Shown: one piece after another, positions 42,194-51,536 of the stretch
Position numbering within the stretch: the stretch's first letter is position 1
Layout: each line of letters starts with the position of its first letter
The notes under the pieces: generated by a model
Seen by the model: the letters and a program-made list of their open reading frames with translations, nothing else
Database searches by the model: none
Told to the model about the DNA's origin: nothing
DNA from: Sulfurovum sp.
GTDB lineage: Bacteria > Campylobacterota > Campylobacteria > Campylobacterales > Sulfurovaceae
NCBI GenBank assembly: GCA_026990595.1
Contig: JALXCZ010000028.1
Coordinates: forward strand, 1-55,862
Direction: 5' to 3'
Length of the DNA stretch: 55,862 nt
Program-made: the position numbers and the translations under genes

Positions 42194-43912
42194 TTATCTT
42201 CCAAGCACTTTCCTCAATTTCCCCAAAGACAGCGTATTGATCACATCTTCTTTCTCCAGCCATCCCCGTCTGGCTTGATAGACACCGTATTTCATATAGT
42301 GCAGAGAAGCTGCATTGTGTGCATCGGTCGATATGCTGAAACGTACACCTGCCTCTTTTGCTCTTTTGGCATAGATATCATTCAGATCAAGCCGTTTGGG
42401 CTGTGCGTTGATCTCCAGAAAGCACCCTCTCTCTTTCACACCTTCAAACAGTTGTTTCATATTGACCTTATAGGGTGCTCTTTCACCTATAAGCCTTCCC
42501 GTGGGATGCGCAAGAATGTTGAAACAGGGATTGTCCATGGCTTTGAGTATGCGTTTGGTCTGCATCTTTTGAGACAGGTTGAACTTGTCATGTACGGCAC
42601 CTACCACCAGATCGAGCTCTTTAAGCACAGTGTTTGGCAGAGCCAAAGTACCATCTTCGAGAATATCTACTTCAATACTTTTAAGGATCGTAATACCTTT
42701 TAGTGTCTCATTGATCCTGTCTATCTCTTCCATTTGCTCTCTCAGTCTCTTTTCATCCATACCATGAACAATGGAGAGGTGTTTTGAATGATCTGTGATC
42801 GCGATATAACTGTGACCTATGGCTTTAGCAGCTTCTGCCATCTCAACAATGCTGTTTCTTCCGTCACTGTAGTGGGTGTGCATATGCAGATCACCTTTCA
42901 TATCTTCAAGTGTGATCAGTTCAGGAAGTCTGCCTTCTCTGGCGGCTCTGTGTTCTCCCCTGCTCTCACGAAGTTCCGGCTCGATATAGCGAAGCCCTAC
43001 CGTCTCATACATCTCCTCTTCTGTCGCTCCGGCTATTTTTTCATCACTTTTGAAAATACCGTATTCATTGACCTTCAATCCCATATCTCTTGCCATGATC
43101 CTTATGGCAATATTGTGCGATTTTGAGCCTGTAAAATAGTGTAAAGCAGCACCATAGCTCTCTTTGGCTACACATCTGAGATCGACCTGCATACTGTTTG
43201 CAAGGATCACAGTCGATCTTGTATCTCCTTTTGAAAGTACCTCTTTGATATCGGGGTATTGCACAAAATAGTCTATGAGGAGTGCAGGATGAGCGGATGT
43301 AGCAAGAATATCGAGATCACCCACCGTCTCTTTTCTTCGCCTGAAACTTCCTGCAACGATGACCTGCAAAGTCTCTTTGAAGTTTTTCAAATACGCTGTA
43401 AGCGCCTCCGCATAGGGTTCTGCAACAGAATACATGAAACGTATCCCCTCCTTTTTTGCCAGAAGCGTGCCTTTGAGTATCTTCTTTTCCAGTTTTTCAC
43501 TGAAGCCTTTGAGTGCGCTTATCTGATGTTTTTCAGCAGCCTTTTTCAGCCCCTCAAGTGAAGATATATTTAATTCACGGTAAAGCACTTTGGCTCTTTT
43601 GGGACCGATCCCCTCCACTTTGAGAAGATCAAGAAGATGGGGAGAAAAAGTATGTTTAAGGTACTCAAGTTTGGCAAGCTTGCCAGTTTTGATGATCTCC
43701 TCGATCTTCAGAGCAATATGCTCACCAATGGTAGGGATCTGGGAGATATCCGCACCATCTTCCAGCATTTTTCTCAGGTCCGTACCCAGATTTTCTATGG
43801 TACGTGTAGCATTTCTGTAGGCTCTGGTCTTAAAGGGGTTCTCTCCCTTGATCTCTAAAAGATCAGCCAACTGATCAAAGATAGAAGCGATCTCTACATT
43901 GGATATGACCAT
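42194..43912 (-). CDS. polX: DNA polymerase X family protein PolX with PHP domain
   Basis: PolX acts in DNA repair with gap-filling and exonuclease activity. The 572 residues begin with a helix-hairpin-helix region (ISQIPTIGEHIALKIEE, LLKVEGIGPKRAKVL). The nucleotidyltransferase palm carries AGSFRRRKETVGDLDIL near residues 190-206. The C-terminal PHP domain starts at DLHMHTHYSDG near residue 340 and includes YIAITDHSKH, VDILEDG, LAHPTGR and ISTDAHN. All PHP metal residues appear present. It follows the previous minus-strand gene by 6 bases. Confidence 0.93.
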   Translation of the reverse strand: MVISNVEIASIFDQLADLLEIKGENPFKTRAYRNATRTIENLGTDLRKMLEDGADISQIPTIGEHIALKIEEIIKTGKLAKLEYLKHTFSPHLLDLLKVEGIGPKRAKVLYRELNISSLEGLKKAAEKHQISALKGFSEKLEKKILKGTLLAKKEGIRFMYSVAEPYAEALTAYLKNFKETLQVIVAGSFRRRKETVGDLDILATSAHPALLIDYFVQYPDIKEVLSKGDTRSTVILANSMQVDLRCVAKESYGAALHYFTGSKSHNIAIRIMARDMGLKVNEYGIFKSDEKIAGATEEEMYETVGLRYIEPELRESRGEHRAAREGRLPELITLEDMKGDLHMHTHYSDGRNSIVEMAEAAKAIGHSYIAITDHSKHLSIVHGMDEKRLREQMEEIDRINETLKGITILKSIEVDILEDGTLALPNTVLKELDLVVGAVHDKFNLSQKMQTKRILKAMDNPCFNILAHPTGRLIGERAPYKVNMKQLFEGVKERGCFLEINAQPKRLDLNDIYAKRAKEAGVRFSISTDAHNAASLHYMKYGVYQARRGWLEKEDVINTLSLGKLRKVLGR

Positions 43913-43918
43913 CTTGTA

Positions 43919-45094
43919 TTACCTTTCATTCTTTCTCTTTCCTAAAGTCAAATATCCATCCGTATCCAGACTGGTAGCCAGCATGACACTGTTAATCTCA
44001 ATATGCTCGATCCAAGTACTGCTTTTTTGATTTTCATTTTCCAGCCAAAAATCTTCGATCAACTCACTTAAAAGCAGATATTTCTCAAGCTCTTCCAGTT
44101 GTGAGAGCAAAAAAGTATCATTGATAAAAGCATCTACATGTTTCTTAAGTAGTGAATGCATCTTCTTTACTCCGTGCAGGCCGATACTTAAACCAAGTTC
44201 ACGAAATGCCAGCCTGTACTCTGCCGGGTACTTCAATGTGTCCGCACGAAGAAAGAGTGTTATGCCCTTTGAAGCATGTTTTAGGAGTTTGGAAAGCAGT
44301 TCGGAAAGTTCTTTTTTTTGTTCAAAGATGATCAATTGGGTTAAAAAAGCAGAATCACTCAAAAGTCCGCCGATCCCAAGCGGGTCATCCGTATCCCAAT
44401 TGATGGATTGTGCCATTTGCGACAAGCCTGTTATCTCAATATCCAGTGAATTCTTATCATATTCTGAAGATGTACTGCTAAGTTCAAGATAGGTAATATA
44501 GCCATCCAGAGGATCATGCTGTCCCATCGACGAGACTAAAGGATAGCTAAGGTCAATACTCATTTTCCAAACCATACGTCTGGCTCCGGCAGGTGTTGCA
44601 TAAGTAAATCTTTCATACGCTGTTTTGGCAAGTTCTATCGCCAAGCGACCGTACTTAGGGTCATCCGTGATGTCACCTACCCGATTCAAAGCATGCATCC
44701 ATTTGGTCAGATAGTGGAAATACTGTCCATCCTGTTCCCACTCCAAACGTTCATCCTGAGGCTCATTCTTTTTCCGCTCATTTCGCTTTTTACCTATGCG
44801 CAGTCCTCCGATCGTAGGATGCAGCTCACCTTCTATATCACTCAAACCGCTGATCCATCCGGTACGGATATCATCCTGGCGGTGTTTCCCCAGTATATGG
44901 TGAACCTGGTCAACAAGCAGCAGCGCTTCTTCTTTATACTTTTCTTTACCTGTTCTCTTATAAAGTTCAAGATAATTACACACAGCAAAAGCATCTGTCC
45001 ATAAATAGCGTACAGGAGAACAATTTTCTTTCTCTAAGCAGGTACGCTTGGAAAAATCACTCATTATTTTCTCGATCATAGCTATCTTTTTCAT
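43919..45094 (-). CDS. Uncharacterised six-hairpin-like cytosolic protein
   Basis: The 391-residue protein has no signal peptide. It is helix-rich with conserved-looking segments: SPVRYLWTDAFAVCNYLELY near residue 26, HHILGKHRQDDIRTGWISGL near 65, and QYFHYLTKWMHALNRV near 123. These resemble the alpha/alpha six-hairpin fold of glycosidases or epimerases, but no catalytic set is recognisable. The family is often left as hypothetical in this group. GGAG precedes the ATG. It is the first gene of a minus-strand run with polX (6-base gap). Confidence 0.6.
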   Translation of the reverse strand: MKKIAMIEKIMSDFSKRTCLEKENCSPVRYLWTDAFAVCNYLELYKRTGKEKYKEEALLLVDQVHHILGKHRQDDIRTGWISGLSDIEGELHPTIGGLRIGKKRNERKKNEPQDERLEWEQDGQYFHYLTKWMHALNRVGDITDDPKYGRLAIELAKTAYERFTYATPAGARRMVWKMSIDLSYPLVSSMGQHDPLDGYITYLELSSTSSEYDKNSLDIEITGLSQMAQSINWDTDDPLGIGGLLSDSAFLTQLIIFEQKKELSELLSKLLKHASKGITLFLRADTLKYPAEYRLAFRELGLSIGLHGVKKMHSLLKKHVDAFINDTFLLSQLEELEKYLLLSELIEDFWLENENQKSSTWIEHIEINSVMLATSLDTDGYLTLGKRKNER

Positions 45095-45450
45095 ACTACA
45101 CTCCTTAGGGGTGCTATTTATTATGATACACCTTTATTGCTTTTTATTTCCTATTTGCAGTAAAATAGAATAATAATAGCAGTCTACTTTTTATCATTTT
45201 AAGAAAATTTCATACAACCTCTATCTTTTTATCTTTATTCCTGCTATAATTTCGCACTTTTCTGCAAGAGAGTATCAAACTCCTTATTTGAGATACATAG
45301 CTATCTCCTCTATTTTCCACGACATTGACGTGTGACACAGTTTGGTATCAGCTGCATAAAACAGGGTTTTAAACCTCTTAATACCATTAGATGAACACCT
45401 AATACACAAGATGAATACAACGCCGACTATTTTAACACAAAGAACTACCT
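45095..45450 (+). promoter_or_regulatory. Promoter and long 5' leader of the DEAD-box helicase gene
   Basis: This 356-base gap has no convincing main gene. An extended -10 (TGCTATAAT, 45242-45250) gives a leader of about 195 bases. The leader can form several stems, e.g. AGGGTTTT/AAACCTCT and ATTAG/CTAAT. A 19-codon frame at 45411-45470 overlaps the helicase start in another frame. Long leaders are typical of cold-shock helicase genes. Confidence 0.6.
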
Positions 45451-46929
45451 ATGAAATTTACAGATTTTAACTTAAAACCAGAAATACAAGCTGCCGTTGA
45501 TGAGGCAGGCTTTAAAGAACCAAGCCCCGTACAAAAAGATGCCATCCCCCTTGTTTTGGAAGGACATGACCTCATTGCACAGGCACAGACAGGTACAGGA
45601 AAGACAGCAGCATTCGGTCTGCCAATCATGAGTATGATGAAAGGTGACGGTTCTGTTGAAGGACTTGTCATTGTTCCTACACGTGAACTTGCCATGCAGG
45701 TAAGTGATGAACTTTTCCGTTTCGGTAAGAGTGCAGGACTTAAAACTGCCACAGTTTACGGCGGTACTGCATATGGTAAACAGATAGAGCGTATCAAACA
45801 GGCTTCCATTGTTGTAGCAACTCCTGGTCGTCTTCAAGACTTGCTTCAGAGCGGAAAGATCAAGATCAATCCTCACTTCATTGTCCTCGATGAAGCTGAT
45901 GAGATGCTTGATATGGGATTTTTGGATGAGATCAAGAATATCTTTACCTTCCTTCCAAAAGAGCGCCAGACACTGATGTTCTCTGCTACCATGCCCAATG
46001 CCATCAGGAAATTGGCAGAGCAGATCCTTAAAAATCCTAAAACGGTTTCTATTACCAAATCAGAAACGACCAATACAAATATCACCCAGTTTTACTATGT
46101 GGTGCAGGAACGCGAACGTGATGACGCACTCGTAAGACTGATCGACTATAAAAATCCACAAAAATGTATCATTTTCTGTCGTATGAAAAAAGAGGTGGAC
46201 AGACTTGTCGCCCACATGACGGCACAAGGGTTTAAAGTTTCAGGTCTTCACGGAGACATGGAGCAGAAACAAAGAGAAGTAACCATCAGAGCATTTAAAC
46301 AAGGCGGCATAGATATTTTCATCGCTACCGATGTTGCTGCCCGGGGACTTGATGTCAACGATGTCACCCATGTATTCAACTACCATATTCCTTTTGACTC
46401 TGAATCTTATGTGCACCGTATCGGTCGTACAGGTCGTGGCGGGAAAAGCGGTGAAGCGATCACGTTGGTAAGCCCCAATGAGCTTAGAACCATCAAACGC
46501 ATCGAAAAAGATGTAGGTACCAAGATGACCACACAGGTGATCCCTACACGTATGGAAGTACAGAACAACCGTAACGATGCACTTATTACCAAGATCGCCG
46601 AAACACAGATTACCGACAAAGCCATAGAACTTGTCAAAACACTGCAGCATGATCTTGACATTGTGACCATTGCCCACCTGTTGGCTTCTATGGTTCAAAA
46701 TGAAATTTCAGTTAAAGGAAAAGATAATATCGGTCTTGGTCTTGAAGAGATAGAACTGCTTATAGAACGTGCCATGCAAAACCGTGGTGGCGGTGGAGGC
46801 GGTCGTAACCGTGGACGTGGTAATTACCGTGGCGGAAACAGACGTAGAAACAGCAATAGCGGAGGAGAGCGTAATGGAAGACACGGTCGCAACGGACGTA
46901 ACAGCCGTAACGGTGGTGGACGCAGCTAA
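45451..46929 (+). CDS. deaD: DEAD-box RNA helicase, DeaD/CsdA-like
   Basis: The 492-residue helicase should unwind RNA in cold adaptation, ribosome assembly or decay. Motifs in order are the Q motif (FKEPSPVQKDAIP), Walker A AQTGTGKT (about 48-55), PTRELA, DEAD at 147-150, SATMP, then ATDVAARGLDV and HRIGRTGRGG. The C-terminal about 50 residues are an RGG/RN-rich tail (RGGGGGGRNRGRGNYRGG) for RNA binding. The start ATG has a weak ribosome site after a long structured leader. It converges with the GIY-YIG gene, overlapping by 4 bases. Confidence 0.92.
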   Translation: MKFTDFNLKPEIQAAVDEAGFKEPSPVQKDAIPLVLEGHDLIAQAQTGTGKTAAFGLPIMSMMKGDGSVEGLVIVPTRELAMQVSDELFRFGKSAGLKTATVYGGTAYGKQIERIKQASIVVATPGRLQDLLQSGKIKINPHFIVLDEADEMLDMGFLDEIKNIFTFLPKERQTLMFSATMPNAIRKLAEQILKNPKTVSITKSETTNTNITQFYYVVQERERDDALVRLIDYKNPQKCIIFCRMKKEVDRLVAHMTAQGFKVSGLHGDMEQKQREVTIRAFKQGGIDIFIATDVAARGLDVNDVTHVFNYHIPFDSESYVHRIGRTGRGGKSGEAITLVSPNELRTIKRIEKDVGTKMTTQVIPTRMEVQNNRNDALITKIAETQITDKAIELVKTLQHDLDIVTIAHLLASMVQNEISVKGKDNIGLGLEEIELLIERAMQNRGGGGGGRNRGRGNYRGGNRRRNSNSGGERNGRHGRNGRNSRNGGGRS

Positions 46930-47174
46930 GGCTTGATCATCAGCTTTAGTTTTTCTGCCCTGCTCATCTTTTTCTTAATCTCATATTCTCGTTTTGAGGC
47001 AGAACTTCTATCGGGGTATGTTTCACAGTAAACCAGTTTGACGGGTCTTCTGACCCGTGTATATTTGGCACCTTTCTCAGAGCTGTTGTGTTCTTCAATA
47101 CGACGTTCCAACTCTGTAGCAATACCCGTATAAAGTGTCTCATCAGCACACTGCACCATATAGACGTAGTAAAT
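46926..47174 (-). CDS. GIY-YIG nuclease-domain protein, probable ATT start
   Basis: This small protein of 82 residues (UPF0213/YhbQ type) has the GIY-YIG elements MVQCADETLYTGIATELERRI and the conserved Arg and Glu in RRPVKLVYCETYPDRSSASKREYEIK. Members of the family begin YYVYMV. Those residues are encoded just upstream of the first ATG (47159), and AAGGA lies 6 bases before an ATT codon at 47174. An ATT start is rare but fits both homology and the ribosome site. If the ATG were used the first strand would be lost. The family binds or cuts DNA. Confidence 0.75.
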   Translation of the reverse strand: MYYVYMVQCADETLYTGIATELERRIEEHNSSEKGAKYTRVRRPVKLVYCETYPDRSSASKREYEIKKKMSRAEKLKLMIKP

Positions 47175-47212
47175 AATTTATCCTTAACTTAATAAGCTAA
47201 CCCAAAAAGGGA

Positions 47213-47596
47213 TTATTCTTTCTCCAGATCGTACATCTTAAAATAGTCACGTGTCGTTGCTTGAGTGATGAACAACTTATCTGAATACTTTGTGAATTTT
47301 GCATAACATTTCATGGTTTTTAATCCATGGAAAGTATAGGAGTAAAGTGTCACTGTTGACTGCTTTAAACCTATTTTTTCATAATCAGATATCTTAATAT
47401 AGTACTCACCCATCATTCTGAGAATTTTGTAATAGCTTTCATTTTTGAAAGTATAACATTTTTCATGAAGGAATCGACCTTTTCTACACTCTTCTTTCTT
47501 TTGACGTAAGAGTCTGTTTTCATTCAGTTGATTCCATATTCTTTGTTTCTCAGATAAAAGATTTTTTTCATCTACTTTTAAATTTAGGGTTCCCAT
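47213..47596 (-). CDS. Hypothetical 127-residue protein
   Basis: The product has a charged helical first third (KQRIWNQLNENRLLRQKKEE) with two cysteines, and a tyrosine-rich beta-like second half (YYKILRMMGEYYIKISDYEK, STVTLYSYTFHG). There is no signal peptide, span or recognised motif. AGGAG lies ahead of the ATG. The gene is alone between the GIY-YIG gene and a 193-base spacer before metG, in which I see a -10-like element and no other gene. Confidence 0.6.
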   Translation of the reverse strand: MGTLNLKVDEKNLLSEKQRIWNQLNENRLLRQKKEECRKGRFLHEKCYTFKNESYYKILRMMGEYYIKISDYEKIGLKQSTVTLYSYTFHGLKTMKCYAKFTKYSDKLFITQATTRDYFKMYDLEKE

Positions 47597-47789
47597 ATTC
47601 AGCTCCTATGTTATTTCAACGATATAACCAAATTTATCAAAAGAGTATTACCTGAATGTTACCACTTGTCATTGGAAATTTCCATATTTTAAAAATAACC
47701 TATGTTCCAGAAAAATTTAGCTAGAATATCTTTTATAAATTTACTCTTCACAGTAAATCCAAAACTCATTTGTTTAAGGAAACCCCAAT

Positions 47790-49769
47790 ATGTCAAACTC
47801 ATGCAAAAAAGCTTACATCACAACACCGATCTATTATGTAAATGATATCGCCCACATCGGCCATGCCTATACAACGATTATTGCAGATACCATTGCACGA
47901 TATTCACGAATGTCAGGGCTGGATACATTCTTTCTTACCGGAACCGATGAACATGGTCAGAAAATAGAGGAATCAGCAAAGATAAGAGGCAAAAGTGCCC
48001 AGGAGTATGCAGATGAGATCTCTGCAACTTTTAAAGACCTTTGGGATGACTTCGGTATCTCTTACGATAAATTCATCAGAACAACCGATGCGGAACATAT
48101 CATAGGGGTACAAAAAGCCTTTGGTGTCATGTATGATAATGGGGATATATACAAAGATGTCTACAAAGGTCACTACTGTATCTCCTGTGAGACTTTTTTC
48201 CCTGTATCACAGCTTGTAGATGATGAGTTCTGTCCTGAGTGTGGGAAAAGCACAACGATTGTAGAAGAAGAGAGCTACTTTTTCAGGCTTTCTGCCTATG
48301 AGGACAAACTTCTTGCATGGTACAACGAAAACCCAAACTGTATTTTGCCAAAAAACAAAAGAAATGAAGTGATCCGTTTTGTTGAAGGCGGTCTGGAAGA
48401 TCTTTCCATTACACGTACAAGTTTTGACTGGGGTGTCAAACTTCCGGAAAATCTGGGTGATCCAAAACATGTCATGTATGTATGGCTTGATGCATTGATG
48501 AACTATGTTACTGCTCTTGGTTACGGTACAGATGAAGCAAACATGGATTTCTGGCCGGCACGTGTACACCTCATAGGAAAAGATATCTTACGTTTTCATG
48601 CCATCTACTGGCCTGCATTCCTTATGAGCCTTGATCTGCCGATGCCCAAGCATATTGCGGCACACGGCTGGTGGACACGTGACGGTGAGAAGATGAGTAA
48701 ATCCAAAGGAAACGTGGTCAACCCAAGAGAAGTAGCCGATGCTTACGGACTGGATAACTTCCGTTATTTTATGCTGCGTGAAGTACCCTTTGGAGGAGAC
48801 GGTGATTTTTCCCAAAAAGCACTCATTGACCGTATCAATTCTGACCTTGGAAATGACCTTGGCAACCTGCTTAACCGTCTTATCGGTATGAGTGGTAAAT
48901 ATTTTGAAGGTAAAGTTGATTCTTCGAATGCGGCAAAGTATTATCAGGCAGAACTTGACGAGGTACAAGCTTCACTGGACAAACTCGAACCGCTTCTGTT
49001 TGATATGCAGATCCACAAGTACCTTGAAGAGCTTTGGAGACCACTTACTGTAGCAAATAAAGCCATAGACAAATACCAGCCCTGGACACTTATGAAAGAA
49101 GGCAAAGAGGAAGAAGCCATGGCACTTAACGGACTCATAGCTGCTATATTGGCAAAGGTATCCGTCATGCTCTACCCTGTGATGCCTGAGATCTGTACAA
49201 AAATTTCCGAAGCACTTGCTTTCACCATAGACAATGCAAGCTGGAATGCACTCATTAAAGAAAAAAAACTTCTTGATACCTTTACTATAGAGAAGATCCC
49301 ACCTCTTTTCCCTCGTATTGAAGAGCCTCTGCTTGAACAGGCAGAACCAGAAGATACGAACCTTTCAACAGGCTCAGTGAAAAGTGATAAAGATACAAAG
49401 GCAACAGTAGCTGAACCTGCCAAAAGCAAGGAAGAAGGGATCGCCCTTATCGGCATAGACCAGTTCTTCCAGACTTCTCTTAAAGTAGGTACGGTTATAA
49501 AAGCAGAAGAGGTTCCTAAAAGCAAGAAACTTCTACTATTACAGGTAGATATAGGCGAAGCACAGCCGAGACAGATTGTGGCAGGGATCAAAGAGTGGTA
49601 TTCCGCCAATGAGATGCTTGGGACTCAGGTGTGTGTTGTTGCCAACCTTAAACCGGCTAAACTTATGGGTCTTACGAGTGAGGGAATGCTCCTTGCTGCC
49701 AAAGATGAGAACGGTCTTTGTATGATCCGTCCCGAAAAGCCAAAAACAGCCGGAACACCGATCAGCTGA
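47790..49769 (+). CDS. metG: Methionyl-tRNA synthetase
   Basis: MetG charges tRNA-Met. The 659 residues include HIGH at 22-25, a zinc knuckle (CISC and CPEC), the KMSKS loop KMSKSKGN near 301-308, and a helical anticodon domain. The C-terminal tRNA-binding (EMAP-like) domain is at about residues 553-659 (FFQTSLKVGTVIKAEEVP). A low-complexity linker separates it. The initiator tRNA substrate is encoded at 21697 in this window. AAGGA precedes the ATG. The stop overlaps the next start (TGATG). Confidence 0.96.
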   Translation: MSNSCKKAYITTPIYYVNDIAHIGHAYTTIIADTIARYSRMSGLDTFFLTGTDEHGQKIEESAKIRGKSAQEYADEISATFKDLWDDFGISYDKFIRTTDAEHIIGVQKAFGVMYDNGDIYKDVYKGHYCISCETFFPVSQLVDDEFCPECGKSTTIVEEESYFFRLSAYEDKLLAWYNENPNCILPKNKRNEVIRFVEGGLEDLSITRTSFDWGVKLPENLGDPKHVMYVWLDALMNYVTALGYGTDEANMDFWPARVHLIGKDILRFHAIYWPAFLMSLDLPMPKHIAAHGWWTRDGEKMSKSKGNVVNPREVADAYGLDNFRYFMLREVPFGGDGDFSQKALIDRINSDLGNDLGNLLNRLIGMSGKYFEGKVDSSNAAKYYQAELDEVQASLDKLEPLLFDMQIHKYLEELWRPLTVANKAIDKYQPWTLMKEGKEEEAMALNGLIAAILAKVSVMLYPVMPEICTKISEALAFTIDNASWNALIKEKKLLDTFTIEKIPPLFPRIEEPLLEQAEPEDTNLSTGSVKSDKDTKATVAEPAKSKEEGIALIGIDQFFQTSLKVGTVIKAEEVPKSKKLLLLQVDIGEAQPRQIVAGIKEWYSANEMLGTQVCVVANLKPAKLMGLTSEGMLLAAKDENGLCMIRPEKPKTAGTPIS

Positions 49770-50749
49770 TGAAAATAGAAGATATTTTGAACCTCACAGA
49801 GGGAACACTCACAAATACACCTAAAGTACAGGCCATAGAAGCTGCTACAGTCTACCCTTCCAAAGTAGATCATGGTGACCTCTTCTTCTCTTCTAATCAG
49901 GAAGAGATAGACAAAGCACTGCAAAATGGTGCCTATGCCATTGTCTATGACGATGAAAATATTGTCAAAAAAGATGATGAGATCGCATGGATCAAGGTAA
50001 GCGATATTCAACTTGCCGCCTTTAAACTCATCCGTTATATCATTATTAAAAAAGAGGCAAGTTTCTACTTGCTCTCTGAGCATGAAATGACCTTTTTAAA
50101 AATGATACTCACACATAAGACCAATATCGCTTTTATAGCCGATGACTGGCGCAAAGCATTTGAGCAGATACTTAATTCTAATGATGCTCTTTTTGTAGGG
50201 ACAGACAAATCACTTTTGGAACTCATCAAACCTGATGTTCCAAAACTAAACAGAGAAGTAGACGGTTACGCAGTCTCAGATACACTTTTTAGAACAACCT
50301 TTAAAGTAGATGGATTTGTTTATCAGGAAAAAGAGTTGATTCCTTTTCATTTGGAATATCTGCTTAGAGTCGTTGATTTTTGTAATAAAGAAGATCTTCC
50401 TTATGATCTTGACCGTATCAAATACACAAAACATTTTATGCCGGTATTTATTGACCTAAAACTCAAAAGTACCCGACCAAGCAATTCTGACAGGGTTGCC
50501 ATCTTTACAGATAACCTTTTAGACATTACCAAAGCAAGAGAATATGTGATGCGAAGTAATATGTGGGTAAAAAGTATTGTCCTTACACCACCCAAGACCA
50601 AAGTACCCGGTATTGACCACCCACATTGGTTTGAGAGTGAGGAGCAAGTAAGGGAAATACTTAAAAGTATTCACTTTAACTATGCATTTATCTATAATGC
50701 AGACAGAAGTATTTTAAATACGATACAGGAAGAGTATAGTCTCTTCTAG
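49769..50749 (+). CDS. Protein with Mur-ligase-like N-domain, unknown
   Basis: From the ATG overlapping the metG stop, the protein has 326 residues. The first about 100 resemble the UDP-binding N-domain of MurE/MurF ligases: AATVYPSKVDHGDLFFSS, then KALQNGAYAIVYDDE. The typical ATP P-loop (GTNGKT) of the central domain is absent, so it is not an active Mur ligase. The C-terminal region (about 220-320) contains SDRVAIFTDNLLDITKAREY and YAFIYNADR, with no motif I can name. A longer in-frame start at 49718 would sit inside metG and is not supported. Its role is unknown. Confidence 0.65.
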   Translation: MKIEDILNLTEGTLTNTPKVQAIEAATVYPSKVDHGDLFFSSNQEEIDKALQNGAYAIVYDDENIVKKDDEIAWIKVSDIQLAAFKLIRYIIIKKEASFYLLSEHEMTFLKMILTHKTNIAFIADDWRKAFEQILNSNDALFVGTDKSLLELIKPDVPKLNREVDGYAVSDTLFRTTFKVDGFVYQEKELIPFHLEYLLRVVDFCNKEDLPYDLDRIKYTKHFMPVFIDLKLKSTRPSNSDRVAIFTDNLLDITKAREYVMRSNMWVKSIVLTPPKTKVPGIDHPHWFESEEQVREILKSIHFNYAFIYNADRSILNTIQEEYSLF

Positions 50750-50803
50750 CTTCGATAGGCTCACAGCTACCGCTTTAGCTTCGACAGACTCAGAGCTACT
50801 GCC
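50748..50803. repeat. Tandem pair of a 27-bp repeat
   Basis: Two copies, starting AGCTTCGATAGGCTCACAGC at 50748 and AGCTTCGACAGACTCAGAGC at 50777, have a 29-base period with a few differences. They span the end of the Mur-like gene and the end of the methyltransferase gene. Similar CTTTCAACAGGCTCAGTGAA occurs within metG near 49360, hinting at a dispersed element. Confidence 0.65.
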
Positions 50804-51449
50804 TAAGTTCCTGATCACGTTGAAAGACTACCATATTTTTCCCATTATCCCCTACAAAATCACACTTATACATTTCAGCTAATATTTTAAAGGTTTGTGG
50901 TCTGAAAAAGACGATGTGTGTCGGATCCTGATGGTAATACCACTTTTTAAAAACCTCTGCATTATTAGGATGAAACTGTGTCTGAAGTGCAAGATAGCCA
51001 CCAGGAACAAGTCTTGACAGAAGTCCTTCGAATACTATTTTTGGATCATGCAGATGTTCAAAAACCTCTGTTGAAACAATAAGTTCATATTTTTTACTAT
51101 TATTTGATATATCAGGATGGTACAGAGGATCATAAACATTACATTCTACTCCATTTTCCTTCAGCATCATTGCCAAAAGTTTACTTCTTCCACAGCCGAA
51201 ATCCAAGGCTGTTTTTGGTCTGCCGACCAAAGGCAGCACAAAATCCAGAAAACGTTGGAAGTAAGCTCTGTAACCTTCATTTTCTTCACTGTTTTCATGC
51301 AGATCATAACGCTCTTTTTGTACCTCTATGCTTTGATAGTACTCTGAAGATTTGAAGATGTACTCACAACCTTTGCAATGGTAGTAGATAATACCTGTTT
51401 TTTCATGGAGAAATGAGTCTGTAGATCTATTGCAGATATGGCACTTCAA
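50796..51449 (-). CDS. SAM-dependent methyltransferase with zinc ribbon
   Basis: The 217-residue protein begins with a zinc-binding motif (Cys3, Cys6, Cys25, Cys28: CHIC and CKGC). It continues with a class I methyltransferase fold. Motif I is TALDFGCGRSKLLAMM (about residue 80), then an acidic site VYDPLYHPD and VSTEVFEHLHDP. It most resembles Methyltransf_23-type small-molecule enzymes; the substrate is unknown. It is alone on the minus strand and ends in the direct-repeat zone. Confidence 0.82.
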   Translation of the reverse strand: MKCHICNRSTDSFLHEKTGIIYYHCKGCEYIFKSSEYYQSIEVQKERYDLHENSEENEGYRAYFQRFLDFVLPLVGRPKTALDFGCGRSKLLAMMLKENGVECNVYDPLYHPDISNNSKKYELIVSTEVFEHLHDPKIVFEGLLSRLVPGGYLALQTQFHPNNAEVFKKWYYHQDPTHIVFFRPQTFKILAEMYKCDFVGDNGKNMVVFQRDQELRQ

Positions 51450-51536
51450 TACGATACTCCTTTAGGGCACTTCTAATAAGTGTTATGTTACTATTTAACT
51501 CATTAATATTTGGCGTTTGAAGGAATAAGATACACT

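Noticed and set aside
50748..50803. CRISPR array
   Set aside because: There are only two repeats with almost no spacer and no cas genes nearby.
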